A stretch of DNA of 64,000 nucleotides from Echinostoma caproni (lineage: Eukaryota > Platyhelminthes > Trematoda > Plagiorchiida > Echinostomatidae): NCBI GenBank assembly GCA_900618425.1, contig UZAN01040654.1:6374-70373 (forward strand). Reading direction: 5' to 3'. Position 1 is the first letter of the stretch. Every line of letters starts with the position of its first letter. The translations under genes were made by a program, and so were the position numbers. Shown here piece by piece: positions 1-13,706 of this stretch. Under the pieces are notes generated by a model. It had not been told where the DNA came from and did no database searches. It saw only the letters and a list, made by a program, of their open reading frames with translations.

Positions 1-3000
1 TCTTATCTGTACAAGAGAACTAAAGACAAATTTGTTTCTACCCCACACAAATGCAATCCCCATTCGATCTCGAATTTTTGACACCAACACACCCTCCAGT
101 TATTATCTTGTATAAATGTGAGAATGAACTCACCAAAACACATATTGGCTTACGATCTGCGATTATAGCTTAGGTGACACATTTCGTATGGAATAACCGG
201 AGAAAAATTGTCTCACGTGGTTCAATTTCTTTCAAGGTTAAGTCGAAAAACGTCTCGCACACCCCAGAAGGGTGAATATTCCACAATTTACGAAATCGTA
301 CAGTGGGTTCTTAAAACAAAAAGTTGGGATCAACAAAAACAAGTGACATAAAACAAATTCAATCCTAATCTCACATATCGTCACTAGGGAAAAATTGGTC
401 GTATCCGTTTTCGATGTGTACCGAATTCAGGGGAAAATTGTCTAGTTGTGCTGTGCCTGGACGCGAGGTCAGGGCTCTGAAATCGATTTGACAGTGGCAC
501 CCAAATGTAGCCGGCAGTCACCGAGCCNCGGAGCCATATTGTATTTCTGTGTTCAAGATTTAATGGAGTGTAAATGAGAGAGACAGTCTCACTCATCCAA
601 AAAGAGGAGCTGGAACCCACTTGACTTTCTATCTTTGGTGCCAGTAGCTCTACCAAATTTTTCATAAAGTTTGACCTAAGGGTCTTTATCGATCCCTGAT
701 CGAGAACATTCGTGAAAGTGGTGGAGCAAGAGGCAATGACGGTGGTCCACTTGCAACACAAATCGACCGAGCGGATCACGAAAACCGGTTTTATGATTAA
801 TTAATCTGATGTTGCGAACATATGACCCAATTTGGCTCGAGAGTCAGGTCAGCGCGTGTGGTTTTGATTACCGACAAAGATCGGCGAGAGATCGGTCAAT
901 AACAACAACTACAAGAACAGCAACAACAACAACAACTTCAGAAATAAACTCGTTATCAGTGAGCTTGCTAGTTGACAGTAAATCAATCTTATGTATCCTT
1001 TAACTCTCGCTGCTGCTGCTGTTGTTGCTGGTAAAGAAAACTAACTCGACTGCATGAGTCAGTGACTTCAAAGTGACCGTTTTTGTAACATTGAAGTATA
1101 GCTCAAAACATTGCAAAGGTTCAAAATAAACCTCTTGTCTTGTATCTTGGTATATTTTTAAGGTTGGTATTGAGGAGACCGTTCAAATGTATTCAAACCA
1201 TCGGTTTGATATCTAAGAGGGAAAAGCTGCTTACATATACCAGGCTTCGTGGGCGTTTCAGTGGGGGAGTGACTTGTTAAATCAGTGTCAATATCACACC
1301 ATTACAAACTAAACAGAAACTCGCAATCTTCTTCGTATATGAAAACAACCAAAAACTGCAAGTGATTCACACAAGCAAGCACAAACACACATGCACAAAC
1401 ACGTCATCCGTCTACACAAAATGGTGCGTTTCATTCAGTTGACAATGTTGATCGTAAGCACGACGTTTGGCTTGGGTTCGAACACGATCCAACTCGCCAA
1501 TTAGAAGGAGACTAAAAAAGGAGTGATTGTCTTATCTGGCTTACGGTTTAACTCCCCAAAATCAGAATATAATTTACAACTATATGATTCGCAAATCAGG
1601 ACCACACATGAGGTCACGTTGTAGAAGTTCTAAATCAGAACCCAGAATCAAACCGAGCATACAAACGGCATACAAAAAACGTTATCATCACATTTGTTTT
1701 GCTGACGTAGGCGTCGAAACAAAGAGTCTTCACTATCAAGCATGAACAAAAGTAGTATAAATGGCATCACCTGTGGGTGCCTCCTCTGTCTTTCTCGTTC
1801 TCACAACTACAAACAAACTTCTTAGCAGCACCACTTCGACTACAGGTTTGGGTTACATTGAATGACTCCATTATTTTTAAGATGAGGACCCTTGTCGTGG
1901 TCACATACAAATATGTTTTTTAAGTGATTTTATCTACAGCTATTGGATTTACATAAATTTTGAATGGAGTAAGAACGGTGACTTGACATTCCCCCTGGTC
2001 AAGGAAAAGAACAGCAGAGTAAAGTATCCCTTGGATTAAGTGCCAATCGCGCAACCACAACCACAACAACCAAATAGCTCACACCTTGCTGATTGTGAAA
2101 CGAAGTTGGAGTGTCTAGTCCAATTGCGTTGATGCGGGCAGAGGTCAAGTGTAATGAGACCGGTGGTAATTACCTCCGACGTTTCCCACGTTCTGTTTGC
2201 AAACAATATTTGACTTGGGTGATGTGCCTTGTCCGCTGACAGAGCACGCCCACCCAGTGCAGACCGAGTCTCTCTCCCCCCCCCCACAATCCCGCGCCCA
2301 TTCGTCAAGTGGAAACGACCAAACTTGAGCAACAACAAAAAACACTATTCCGTCTGTGTTTCATACAGTGTAATGAATGCATTCCGATATTCATCCTAAG
2401 GAAAGGAAGGAATTAAATTATCGGCCAATTTCGTGATTTAAGTGATGCAAAATTAATACCACGACATTCAAATCGGTTGCGAAATAGTTTTGTGGACCAC
2501 ATTTGACGGAGATTACGGTGAGATTAACTGCAATAATTTCAGTATATATCAAACAGTTCACGTTTGATTCCTGTCAAATCTATAGCTAGCATGTGTTTAT
2601 CTCGTTCTGTAAATTGGAACTATGTTACGTGGCTAACGTACTCTGTGTTCGGTGGGCATAAATTGTCATGAAGGGGTTTGCTAGCCAATTTGTTTTACCG
2701 GTGGTATCAACAAGCGCCATACAGTTTTATCAAGTGGCAATTTGAACCCCCGAAAGCGACAAGGTCTGACTCAGTTTGTTGTTGTTCTCTAAGTTTTGTA
2801 AAAATAACATCAATCAAGCTGTTCACGAATTAAGGTAGTAACGGTTTTTGACCTGTTGTTAGACTTATAGACTGAATTGCTCCGGGTGTAAGTTAAGTTT
2901 GCCGCCACAAGTTTGCTGTATCACTCTGTGTTGAAATTCATAGCGAAATAACATGCAACGCGGAACAAGTAAATGGCTTCCTAAAGTTAATTTATCGCAT

Positions 3001-5342
3001 GTTGCAAGTACAGATATAAATCTGGTTCAACTTCTCAAAACACAGTACTCAAATCACGTAATACTAATCTGCAAAAGAAACAAAGCCTGAAAATCAAAAA
3101 TACAGTCTGATGCGTTTTAAATAAACGTCCTCACTGGAGGTAAAGCGTCACGTATCCGTTGCATAAAACAAGTACAATATTCTAAATGCATTAAGTGAAA
3201 TAATAATTGATAAGCCTGTTTGACATAAAGCCAACAAACAATCCTGTAATTTGTGACAATTTAAAAATGAACGGTTTCGTCCCGTTTACAATCTGAATTG
3301 ATGAGGAACAAAAATGAAGTCGTTTTTCAGTGTCAAACAAATGTATCACGCAGAACAGTGCTATTTTTTTTTAGAAAGTAACCTATTTATACCAGTAACA
3401 GATCTGTCCGAGTGAAGTATTCTGTTCCACATATCCCGATTTGACCGAAGAGAAGGAAAACGATCCTTTTTTGTTGGCTTTATTTGAAGCGCAATTATTG
3501 ATTAATTGACCGCATAGGACGATTTACAACTTTCGGATTGTCCCAGTGCATTACGGTTTTCACTTGAATGAACGATATTGAATTTATCCATGAATCAGCA
3601 AACCTGAATTATCAGCAATAAGTGATAAATAACTCTAGTGATTCCCGGTTGAATAACATTTCGTTGAAAGGAGATATTCCTCATAGTGAAGCAGTGTTTG
3701 TTTAAAGTGAAACAGTAAGTTCTCCAGACGGTGTGTGTGTATTCGATAAATGGCTTGTCCGAGGTAAATTAGGAGGGCTCAACTTCAACGTAACCCTTCT
3801 CTAAAAATCAGTTAAAGAAAAGATAAAAAGTGGCCTGCAAGATCACTATCATTAAGTTTCACTTAGATGTGGTCCACATGCATCCGGAGAATGCGAATAC
3901 CACAGATCAAGGCTGATCTCTACTCGACGTAGCTTTGATAAAAGCGGTAACTGATTTCGGATTGCCGAACTCGGAAGAAGAAAAGGAAAGTGCAGTTTGG
4001 TCCTTTGGTACGAAGTTTTAGGAAGCCGATTCTGATTTCAACCGTTACGCTTGATTTCATTTGGAATGAAATGCGAAATTAAGAGTAATGAGTCAACATT
4101 CAGGTACGAGGCTCTTGTGAGTCAGAAAAATTCCATGTTAAAGACCTGTCGGAGGATTCACCAAGTAAAATGACTGACTTATTTATAAGGTTGGTGACAA
4201 AACAAAATTCAGGAATATTTGAGTAAGAACGGAGAAAAGCCTTCGTGAACGCGTGAAGATCAAACAAATGATGGGATTGTTCTATAGTCTGTAAAGGCAG
4301 GGCCGGCTACCTGATCGGTCCTAATAAAATCTTAGTTTTCAGTCATGTGCGTTCGATAAGCAGAAGATATAGAACCTACGTTCTGACAATTGTCTGAACC
4401 CTTGTCATAACGTTATTGTACCCTCCTTTGTAAGTGTGAAAAGCCAATAGTTCGAACAAGTAATGGACTCAATACCGTGCACACGGTTAATCCGAAGTAG
4501 CGTATCACAACGATATCTTTGCGTTCATGGATTTTCATCTTCTGCGGCTACGAGGGTATATTTATATAAACATTAGCATGTGAGAGCCACTAAACTGTAG
4601 CGCATGTTGCGAGTCCGCAAGTCAAAAAGACCATCTTTGATGTGAAGTTTTACTACCGTGAAATTTTATTATTATTTTAAGAAGGAGAAAATTGGAATTT
4701 CAGCATTTATGGATTAGGTAAGTGAAAATATCCCCGCACAAAGTAATCAACACCCAAATTCTTATTTTCTCTGTAACATACCAACACTGTTATCACTGGG
4801 TTATTTTTGTATAAAAACAAGTGTTTTTAATTGCCCAATTACCTACTAATGATTATGGAACGAATAATGTCAGAAAGTGACCACGTGTGTTTATCAAAGT
4901 GAAACACCACTAGTTGGTTCTTGAACAAAACTCAGACAAACTGCGCATCATAAATGTCCTCCAGTGCTGAGGTTAACAGTGAAAATGTGTACGAAAAACG
5001 TATACTCTACTGATCTCAAACCCTACGTTCATAGTGTGCCGAGACGAGACAAACAAGCCTCCTCTCTATCACCACCAAGCATTATGATATCCACTAAAAG
5101 TGGGAAGGCTTGGTGAATGGTGAGCTACTTATACGGAGATTCTCGTCATAAAAAAGAATAATAATCTCAGGGTGAGGTTGAAAAAAGGGATAGCAAGCCA
5201 CAACCTGTTCTAATTCCATCCAGATCATCTAAAAGTCTGTGACAAATACTTTTCTGTTAGGCGGCGAACTGAGAATAGAATCAACTTTTGGTTGTTTTAA
5301 CCATATCAATTCCCACTCATTTTCAAGCCAGTTATCTTATCG
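1..5342. other. Non-coding stretch, no gene seen
   Basis: Nothing supportable as a gene. Reading frames are short and stop-rich. It holds short CAA/ACA-rich tracts near 900-945, a CTG/GTT tract near 1010-1030 and a C-run near 2276-2286. A single N at 528 lies inside a small palindromic context (GAGCC-N-CGGAGCC). Best read as intergenic or intronic DNA. Confidence 0.5.
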
Positions 5343-5360
5343 ATATATATATATATATAT
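5343..5360. repeat. (AT)n microsatellite
   Basis: Uninterrupted AT dinucleotide run bracketed by CG on both sides. Confidence 0.9.
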
Positions 5361-7671
5361 CGGTTAACTCTAGCAAGTGGTCTTTGACTCCTGATCATAT
5401 AGAGTACAAGAAAACACCATGATGTAAAAGAATCTTGCGATTTAGTATGTGATTCTGAGAGCCGAACATTCGCAGTAAATGTAATTACATACATTGTTGG
5501 AATTGAAAACACAGAACGTCTTGAACCGAGTCGCCAATGATCTGTAGTGCCCATTTCGCATAATCATTGAAGAATAAGCTTTCAAAGTCCATCACCATTT
5601 GACGCCAGGCATAACCACATGTATCGCACGTGTTGAGAACAACAGATACGTGTAAATCATCACGGAGAAGTTGAAAGGTCGTTCGTCTGACAAACATTTA
5701 GTCATACTAAACAACATTTGGAAGAAAATAGTTTTATCCAAATAGATAAGATAAATGTGTTGAGTGCAATGTTCAAATTAGATCACTTGGAAGCATACCC
5801 ATTGCTCTAAACGGCACTTCTACTATGGAAAAAACACTACGGGTTTGTTCACACGAGCTCCATATGAAAACATACTTGGGTCGGAAAGGCCGCTGGTTTA
5901 CAAAACCAAAGTAAAACAAACAAATACTCACATTTTACCGAAAGTTTAATTTGATTTTCCATTCAAAAATTTGAGGGTGGGACCCGGTAGTGGCAGACGA
6001 TCTGATACATCACGTGGCCTTAATTAGTGCTATTGATCTCACTAGCCATAGTTTCAATCATGTGACCTAGTTTATAGCCAGATTTACTGTTACGTGTGTA
6101 TTTGTAATCCTATTACTGGGTTTTATTTGAAGCTGTGACAGAAACTGCGAATAATGAACGCTATACTCGTGCTTGAAAATTTTCAAAAGCTTGACACATT
6201 ATGAAGTGGCACATTCAGCATTTTTGAACCGATTCGGCTTTGAAAAGACCGTCAACGGTATTTACTACCCATAAACGAAAGACAAGCCTTGAGAAACTGT
6301 GAGTACCGTTTATTGAACCATACTTTAATACAAGTGACTGGTTTAAAATTTTATTGGTTTTGTTAGACAAAACAGGGCACTAAATATGGTACTCAGACAA
6401 TGTCTCTGAAAAAATTAAAAACCCGTGTGAATTTTGTGATGTCTAATACACAATGAAAAACCGAGAATAGCTGCAGATGTGAGGGGTGAGTGGGAAGGTT
6501 GCAGAATGCTACGGATTGTGCTGTACTTGTAATGCTTTTCGCCAATAAAATATGTGTGCTTTATCTAATCAATGCGATGATATATTATTAATGCCCAAGT
6601 TACTATCAAATGTATTATTCTCGGTGTCGTAGTCTCATCTGAAAGTCTGAATGTTTTGTTCAGAAAATCCATATGATGTAGGTGAAAAAGATTTCACCCT
6701 GATTTGCAATTGTTCTCTCTTTGAGCTCCAATCCATGATGATTCTCTCACAATGCTAGCGTCGCGTATCCTATTCACAGACAGAACCACCATCTGTCAAG
6801 CTTAACTACCCCCTAAATCTACTGACAAAGCTGGTTCAGGAACGCAGCTATAGCGAGAATTGCACCGTAAACCAATCCATTAGATCAGACTGTTTGAACT
6901 ACGAAGTCTAGTCAACTACTCAAGGGGCACACGAAAGATTAATCAGTATGGGGAAACGCAGTCAGAGGACAAATAACGCTTCCCGTAAAAAACCTAATCC
7001 CTGCGGATCGGGAAGAAGTAGAATTAGTGAAGCGTTTTCAGAACCAGATTATGCGTAGTATGTGATACTAAAACTCCTGCATGAGGCTGTATTGACGACT
7101 CCGACACAATAAGCCGGTCGGTGTTGTATCGGGGATCCATTCATTAGATCCGCATTGCACTCAATCTTCAATAGCAAAATAACTAACCCCTTGGTGAAAC
7201 TCAGACGGTCGATGCCGTTCTCATTTGACCAAATCGTGCTAAATAACCAACGGAAGGATTTTAAGCCTTAGAAAACGATTTTGTGGTGGCAAGTTTCACA
7301 ATTTTTCAATATTTCTCATAACTGATTTCGGAGCAACAATATAGCAGCTTCGCGCACACAGTTTGTAAGAGCCATGACTGAAACAAAAAAACAAACGCGA
7401 CTGTGGCTAATAAGCAGTTATTTTAACGTCGAATTAGGTTAAACAATTCTGTTTCACTCATGTAACCAAAATCAAACGGTAAACAATAGTCAAACAGAAG
7501 GCTGTTTTATGTATTTGAGCTCACATGCATTTTTGCTGGCGAAAGGTACTGCCTAAAGTCTGCTGTTGGATCTGACACCTCACCAGATCATTCATTCCCT
7601 ACACATGGATGTATTTTACGTTTGGGAGTTGTTGTATGATCTGTGGGAGCTGAATATTCATAACCCGGTAT
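5361..7671. other. Non-coding stretch, no gene seen
   Basis: Only short chance frames; no repeat family in this window matches it. Confidence 0.45.
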
Positions 7672-7686
7672 TTACGGAAACGATAC

Positions 7687-7881
7687 CCTGACTGGAGTTG
7701 ACAAACCGCTTTGATGAACCTTTTCATTGATGCTGGGACCTATTGAAAAGCTGAGTTGTTCATTCACTTGGGACGTCAGTCGTGAACCATGCAGCTTGTC
7801 GATGCAGATTGAGAATCCAAATCCGAAGCCTAATGGTTCAGAGTCAACAAGAAATTCCCACGCACCGTCGATGAATATCAA
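7687..7881 (-). CDS. Candidate internal exon, unrecognised protein
   Basis: On the minus strand a strong 3' splice-site context (a T/C-rich tract GTTTCTTCTTCGTAG) is followed directly by an open frame of 65 codons. It starts LIFIDGAWEFLVDSEPLGFG and contains CIDKLHGS and FSIGPSINEK. A possible donor, AGG followed by GTATCG, closes it at 7687, giving a length divisible by three; without that donor the frame runs on to a stop at 7672. The peptide has mixed composition, with no low-complexity bias and no transmembrane segment. I do not recognise a domain, and no neighbouring exon on this strand can be linked to it. It could be chance, but the acceptor quality and codon mix make it one of the better host-exon candidates here. 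Confidence 0.4.
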
Positions 7882-8225
7882 CTACGAAGAAGAAACAGCT
7901 ATTCGCTGCTCTTTGTAGATCATTCCACATTAATTTCTCCATATTTGAATGGTACAATCTATCCTTCTGAAATTTATTTTGGGAGCACAGAAATGATTTG
8001 AGATCGATGGAAACCTTTACAAGTATCTCAAAGGTAAGTATTTTAGGGTAACATCAATATATCAGTGGAAGACCGGTCAGACCGGTTTACAGATACAGGA
8101 ATGAAAGTGTAGGTATTGACGCGATTTCAACTGAAAGGAGATCTTAAAAATTATTGGGTCACCTTTATTCAATTCGTTAGAACGGAAAGAAGACAAATAT
8201 CGCGAGATGTTAACATTTCTTTTGA

Positions 8226-8638
8226 CCTTTTCAGTCGCTACAACGTAAAATAATCTGGTATTTATACAAGTAAGTTTGGATAACTACAGTGGTTCTACGG
8301 ACAACAAATAGTCAGGGAAACGGGTGTAGGTGGAGTGAGGGTGAGAAATCAGTTTCATGGCAGTCGGACTAATTGTGCAAGAAACCTTTGTGAGCACAAA
8401 ATTGAGTTAGGTAACTTGATTAGCATCGTTTTGCTAGACGCCAAAATCCTGGGGTCTATGTTACGTCACGAGATATTTTACGGTCAAACAATCAAGTCCG
8501 ACTGCCATGAAACTGATTTCCCACCCTCATTCCACCTACCCCCGCTTCCCTGACTATTTGTTGTCTGTAGAACCACTGTAGTTATCCAAACTTACTTGTA
8601 CAAATACCAGATATTTTTACTCTGTAGCGATTGAAAGG
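8226..8638. mobile_element. Foldback/MITE-like element with ~145-bp inverted arms
   Basis: The left arm (8226-8370) and the reverse complement of the right arm (8495-8638) align over almost their full length with only scattered substitutions. They share blocks such as CAAGTAAGTTTGGATAACTA and AAATCAGTTTCATGGCAGTC. The spacer 8371-8494 is unrelated. No transposase is encoded; the 72-codon frame inside is an accident of the arms. This is the architecture of a non-autonomous DNA transposon. I could not define a convincing target-site duplication, so the superfamily is left open. Confidence 0.8.
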
Positions 8639-10109
8639 AAATTATTTATTTGAGGGGCTTCGAGTGCAATGTCTTTTAGAATTTGACTGAATAAATGATC
8701 GTTTTGCTAGAATTGAAGTATTTAATGCGTTCACACATTCCGATTTTTTGCTGCCCAATCAAACAATCCTAAGTGATTTACTACAATCCACATTCAAGGT
8801 TCCATCTGAGTGATAAAGTGATCGATAGGAGTTTTGAGCACGTACCTTCTGGTAGACGAGTTTTTTGTGCCCGCTAGTGGGACTTTCACAAAGTATTGAT
8901 TGTGGCGCGAATGAAAAATTCCACTCTCATCCTGATCGCTTTAAGCTTCTTCAATTGTACCTTTTGATTTCGCGAAAGTTACCCACGAAGCTATTCGTTT
9001 GAGGGATGTCAATAGTTAATGGTCCTACTAATTATCATAACAATACTTCTACAGTGTTCGTCAGAGAGCTATTTTTACACTGTATTATAGAAGTTTGTAT
9101 CGTGAAAATTTTCTGATTTGAACTAGTCACTTTTTGACTTGATATTACCCTCCGCCTCTGAGAAAAAACTATGGATACTGTCTCCTTTCATGGGAAGGAT
9201 GTGACAAGCAGCGTCTGAAACAAACGAGTCACAAGCAAAACATTGTTGGTTTCTGTCAAAGTTTCGGGTTAAATATGATCAGAGGAACAGTATCGAATTG
9301 ATGAATGAGTTTGCGCACACAGCTGGCGAGCTGAGCACAAAGTGTTCTCCTCTCATAGAAGAACGTTTTGTAGAAAACCGGTAGGAAACTAAAAATCAAT
9401 TTTTGCATGGAGGCAAGCAACCGGTACCGCGATGTGTGCAAAAGCAGTCACATATCATGTTCATTTTGAGAACCGCTAAACATGTAACACCGCAAGTGTT
9501 CCGACCCTACCACACATGAATAAATCACGAAACTTGTTACAACTTTACAACACATACAATTTGCAAAACAGATGAAAAAGTATAAATTATGAAGTCTGTG
9601 GATGTAAATATCTGACATACAAAAACGAAGAGTGTGAAAGATATCCTGGGTAATATCTTTGCTGATAGTCAAGCAAAGCTCTATTCTTGCCCACAGACGA
9701 TATTAAAAAGAAATGAGATGGACAGGATGAATCCTGCGAAGAACATCGTTCAAACAAGTTAAAATAAATACAATGAATATATGAATCAAATATGTGCAAC
9801 CGTGAGTGACGGTGGTGCATGACTTAATTCGGTTATATATGGTAAGTTTTATCGTATACAAGAAAAAACAATGGGTGAACTGAAAAACCAGGAAGCATTT
9901 CATAGCTGTTTCGACTTGAATGAGTCTCACTAGCACAACGCGAACCCCCATCAACACAACTGTGGATCAAATTCAGCTACTCGCAAACTGAACGCACGCC
10001 TATTGCTTGCTTGACCACAGTGTAGTTAATCAGACCGTTTTTCCTCTCATTTTTTTCCATACACGAAATCGGATAATCTATAGAAAACCAGAGGTGAAAT
10101 AAAAAACGA
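8639..10109. other. Non-coding stretch, no gene seen
   Basis: Several overlapping short minus-strand frames between 9256 and 9957 are T/Y/F-rich and have no splice-site support. Nothing is called. Confidence 0.4.
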
Positions 10110-10255
10110 TCTGATCATCTACCTATTGTTCAAGTTTGTGGTATGCTTGCGTTCTATTTGTATAGTTCTCGGTTCAATCTTCCATCGAGCAGTTGGATTA
10201 CCTCACTGATGATGAGAACCAGCTCGGTCGAGACAGCTGATCAATACTTTCAAGC
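10110..10255 (+). repeat. tRNA-related SINE, decayed copy with degenerate hammerhead
   Basis: A B-box-like GGTTCAATCT (10171-10180) is preceded by a segment alignable with the SINE copy at 25.95 kb (TATGCTTGCGTT shared). The ribozyme region at 10203-10246 keeps the order of the family's hammerhead: stem I half, ATGATGA for CTGATGA, a stem II hairpin, GAGA for GAAA, and CAGCTG. Core C3 and one GAAA base are lost and stem I pairs poorly, so it should be inactive. Confidence 0.5.
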
Positions 10256-12924
10256 TACTCAGTTCCATTTTTATTTTCACTGTACACGAAAAAATATGGC
10301 CCCAAAACAATCTTTATGTCACGTGTGTCTCCACCTGTTTTTTGCTCTTCGAAAAGTGGGATATTTCTATCACGAACGTCAACCCACAGGAATAGCCCCA
10401 CATTATCAACGGAAAGTTAATAGGAAATGTCAGATCCACAGCAAAGCACAGCGACTATAAGTACATAAACGACTTCAAATCGTAAAATAAAAAATAATGT
10501 GAAATTACAGAACCACACGTGCTGTACATTTATGAGAGCACTAACAGGTATCATGATGTGTGCAATTCACCTCTCTTCATGCTACCCTTATCAGCTGTCT
10601 GGTTGACACAGTAACCGGCTCGGGAACAAACGAACTTACACAAGGAAGAGAAATGAATACAGAGGGCAAAGGTCACAAAAACCTGAACCAGAGTGGGCGT
10701 GAGGACATGGAGGAATCGGTATATACTGTAGGTGGGGGGGGGGCTCTCGCCCTGCAGTGTTGATTACGTCACTTGCCCCGTACACCCTATCCGGTTATGG
10801 CTTTTGTGACCTTTGCCCTCCGCATTGGTTTTGCTCCCCCGTGTTATTTAGCCTGCTCGTATACTTGTCCCTGTTTTAATCGGACGTGATTTGAACGTAC
10901 ATATACACACAGATGATAAGGTTAGCACAAAATGGGTGAATACAACTCAGCCCGTCGTCATGATGCTTCTTGTTCTTATGATAATATTGAGGGAAGCAGA
11001 TGGCATTGCGTTTCGTTCAGAAAATCAGATATGCCTCCCTGTGCTGTTATCGCCTGTGAATGAATGATAGCTTCAAAGTTGCATTCTCATACAAAGATTG
11101 GGCATCATAATGTATTTTTATTTGCTTCAAAATTCATCAATGTACGGACATCATGTGACCAAGAGATAAATTGCACTTGGTATTCCTAAGCGTAAACTGT
11201 ATACTCGAACCAAGGAATATTTCTCACAGTTGAAATGCATTGGAAAGAAAAAGCAGAACCAGATGACGTAAAACCTAATTCATTTAGGTATTTACAGATA
11301 AACCATTTTGCTTTAACGAAAGTGTCATCAGCAAAAATATGAGTGGTAAAGTTTGCTGCACTGTATTTTGCTTTAAGACGACGACGACGATGATGATGAT
11401 GATGATGATGATGATAATAATGTTGACTCATTTCACTCCGTTGATGATGACAATGATGGTGATGAACAGTCTTAGTTACATCGTGGTGAAAAGCTTCAAA
11501 ATAGCCGATACGGTATATGCTACAAGAAAAACTTGTGTGCTGTTTTGCTTTTCTGCACATTTAATCATTTGAGTTAAGGAAGTCTGAGTGTCAACCATGG
11601 TCACATTCGTTTTTCTTTTGTATTACCATAATGGTTTTACTTCTCCTGAAATTAACGAGGTCATCTTAAAGAATAGGATGAATTCCATCGGACAAACAAC
11701 ATTTGGGGGATCTAAATAAAGACTTTGCGTGACCGTTTGATTCACGAATGAGAGCTGTGCTTTCAACCAATGTTATGTACCCCTACAACAACCCAACATC
11801 CCCGTCAGAAAAACGAAGGAAAAAGGGAATGAGAAAGACCAGTGCTATTCAAATTGCAAGGACCTGAGGTTTTTTCATTTGTTCCAAGGATAATCTTCTC
11901 GGTTCGTGAGGGTTTGATAGCAATTATCGGTAGTTCAAATTATTAGTCAGCGAAATATGCCAGGAAGGAAATGTTTATTCAGTTAAGTACATTCTTGCAC
12001 TCTTCATCGGCATTGATGGATGCCAATGTCTAAGTACAACTAAACCTGAACGGGTGGATAATTGTGCTGCGAGCACCTTCAGTTTTATTATGCAACCATA
12101 TATTCTAAGAGGCAATTGGGATTAAGAATAATGCAAAAATTAGAATTCGATACTTGGTTCTGTGTCACAATTTGCTTGAGTCCACTTATTGTTCCTTGTT
12201 ACGGTTATATTTGAGAATTTCGAAACAACCCAGACTACTTGAGTTCACCCAGGGGCCAGAAATTTTGGAACTGCAAACAAATACGTGATGATACAAAGAA
12301 AAAATAAAGGTCTAATTAATCCCTAAATTAGGGACTTCGTTTGTTCCTCAATTTGATGACTTAGTTGGTTCCAGCAGCCGTTTTTTTCACAAATTATTTC
12401 ACCTCGAATACAGGCACAGAAGTAAAAAAAAGAACTCCACGGAAATAAACTGAGCTCCCTAACAGTGTTCATGTGGCCATGTTTTTCGATTGAATCCTAT
12501 TGCATTCCACCTCTTGGTAGAACTATGACATATTTATGGGATTGCATTTAGGGGACAAATTGGAAGTTTAATAAAGGTCAAGTGTTGTATGGTTTGGGTT
12601 GGGCTTCGATGGTTCGCACTGCGTCAAATATCAACATCAGTCTGTAAGCTCATCGTGCAATTAGCGAGATCGAACAAGGGGAAAATGGTCAAGCACAAAT
12701 TTCTACAACAACATCATCATTACCATACAGCGAGATACAGTGAAGCGAGCTTCCCTGATCGCTGCCAAGCTCACAATATACGCAAATCAAGTAAAAAAGC
12801 ACAAGATTGAGAGGGATTGGGCCTACTTGGAGGGAGGCAAAGAAAAAGAATCTCTATGGTCAACACACACAGTACACAATCTAAGTGTGCATATATACCT
12901 TTTCAAGCATTCTGACTTGTTAGG
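10256..12924. other. Non-coding stretch with microsatellites
   Basis: Contains a G-run at 10733-10741 and the (GAC/GAT)n tract listed separately. The frames overlapping that tract are repeat translations. No gene is called. The sequence up to 12924 directly abuts the first assembly gap and may be the 3' flank of the LINE remnant beyond it. Confidence 0.4.
11377..11421. repeat. (GAC)n/(GAT)n microsatellite
   Basis: Trinucleotide run of GAC passing into GAT and then AAT. It generates poly-Met and poly-His frames on opposite strands that are not genes. Confidence 0.9.
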
Positions 12925-13706
12925 NNNNNNNNNNNNNNNNNNNNNNNNNNNNNNNNNNNNNNNNNNNNNNNNNNNNNNNNNNNNNNNNNNNNNNNNNNNN
13001 NNNNNNNNNNNNNNNNNNNNNNNNNNNNNNNNNNNNNNNNNNNNNNNNNNNNNNNNNNNNNNNNNNNNNNNNNNNNNNNNNNNNNNNNNNNNNNNNNNNN
13101 NNNNNNNNNNNNNNNNNNNNNNNNNNNNNNNNNNNNNNNNNNNNNNNNNNNNNNNNNNNNNNNNNNNNNNNNNNNNNNNNNNNNNNNNNNNNNNNNNNNN
13201 NNNNNNNNNNNNNNNNNNNNNNNNNNNNNNNNNNNNNNNNNNNNNNNNNNNNNNNNNNNNNNNNNNNNNNNNNNNNNNNNNNNNNNNNNNNNNNNNNNNN
13301 NNNNNNNNNNNNNNNNNNNNNNNNNNNNNNNNNNNNNNNNNNNNNNNNNNNNNNNNNNNNNNNNNNNNNNNNNNNNNNNNNNNNNNNNNNNNNNNNNNNN
13401 NNNNNNNNNNNNNNNNNNNNNNNNNNNNNNNNNNNNNNNNNNNNNNNNNNNNNNNNNNNNNNNNNNNNNNNNNNNNNNNNNNNNNNNNNNNNNNNNNNNN
13501 NNNNNNNNNNNNNNNNNNNNNNNNNNNNNNNNNNNNNNNNNNNNNNNNNNNNNNNNNNNNNNNNNNNNNNNNNNNNNNNNNNNNNNNNNNNNNNNNNNNN
13601 NNNNNNNNNNNNNNNNNNNNNNNNNNNNNNNNNNNNNNNNNNNNNNNNNNNNNNNNNNNNNNNNNNNNNNNNNNNNNNNNNNNNNNNNNNNNNNNNNNNN
13701 NNNNNN
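12925..13706. other. Assembly gap (782 N)
   Basis: Run of N inside the minus-strand LINE remnant. The LINE's C-terminal part would be expected here. The two flanks share no obvious overlap. Confidence 0.95.

Noticed and set aside
1705..1735. CTGACGT ... GTCGAAAC resembling a hammerhead core
   Set aside because: The invariant A9 is missing and the flanks do not form stem I.
5040..5130. Short inverted repeat CACCAAGC/GCTTGGTG
   Set aside because: Too short and imperfect to separate from chance.
8335..8553. 72-codon ORF inside the foldback element
   Set aside because: It spans the arm, spacer and opposite arm; not a transposase.
11186..11572. Poly-His and poly-Met frames
   Set aside because: Direct translations of the GAT microsatellite.
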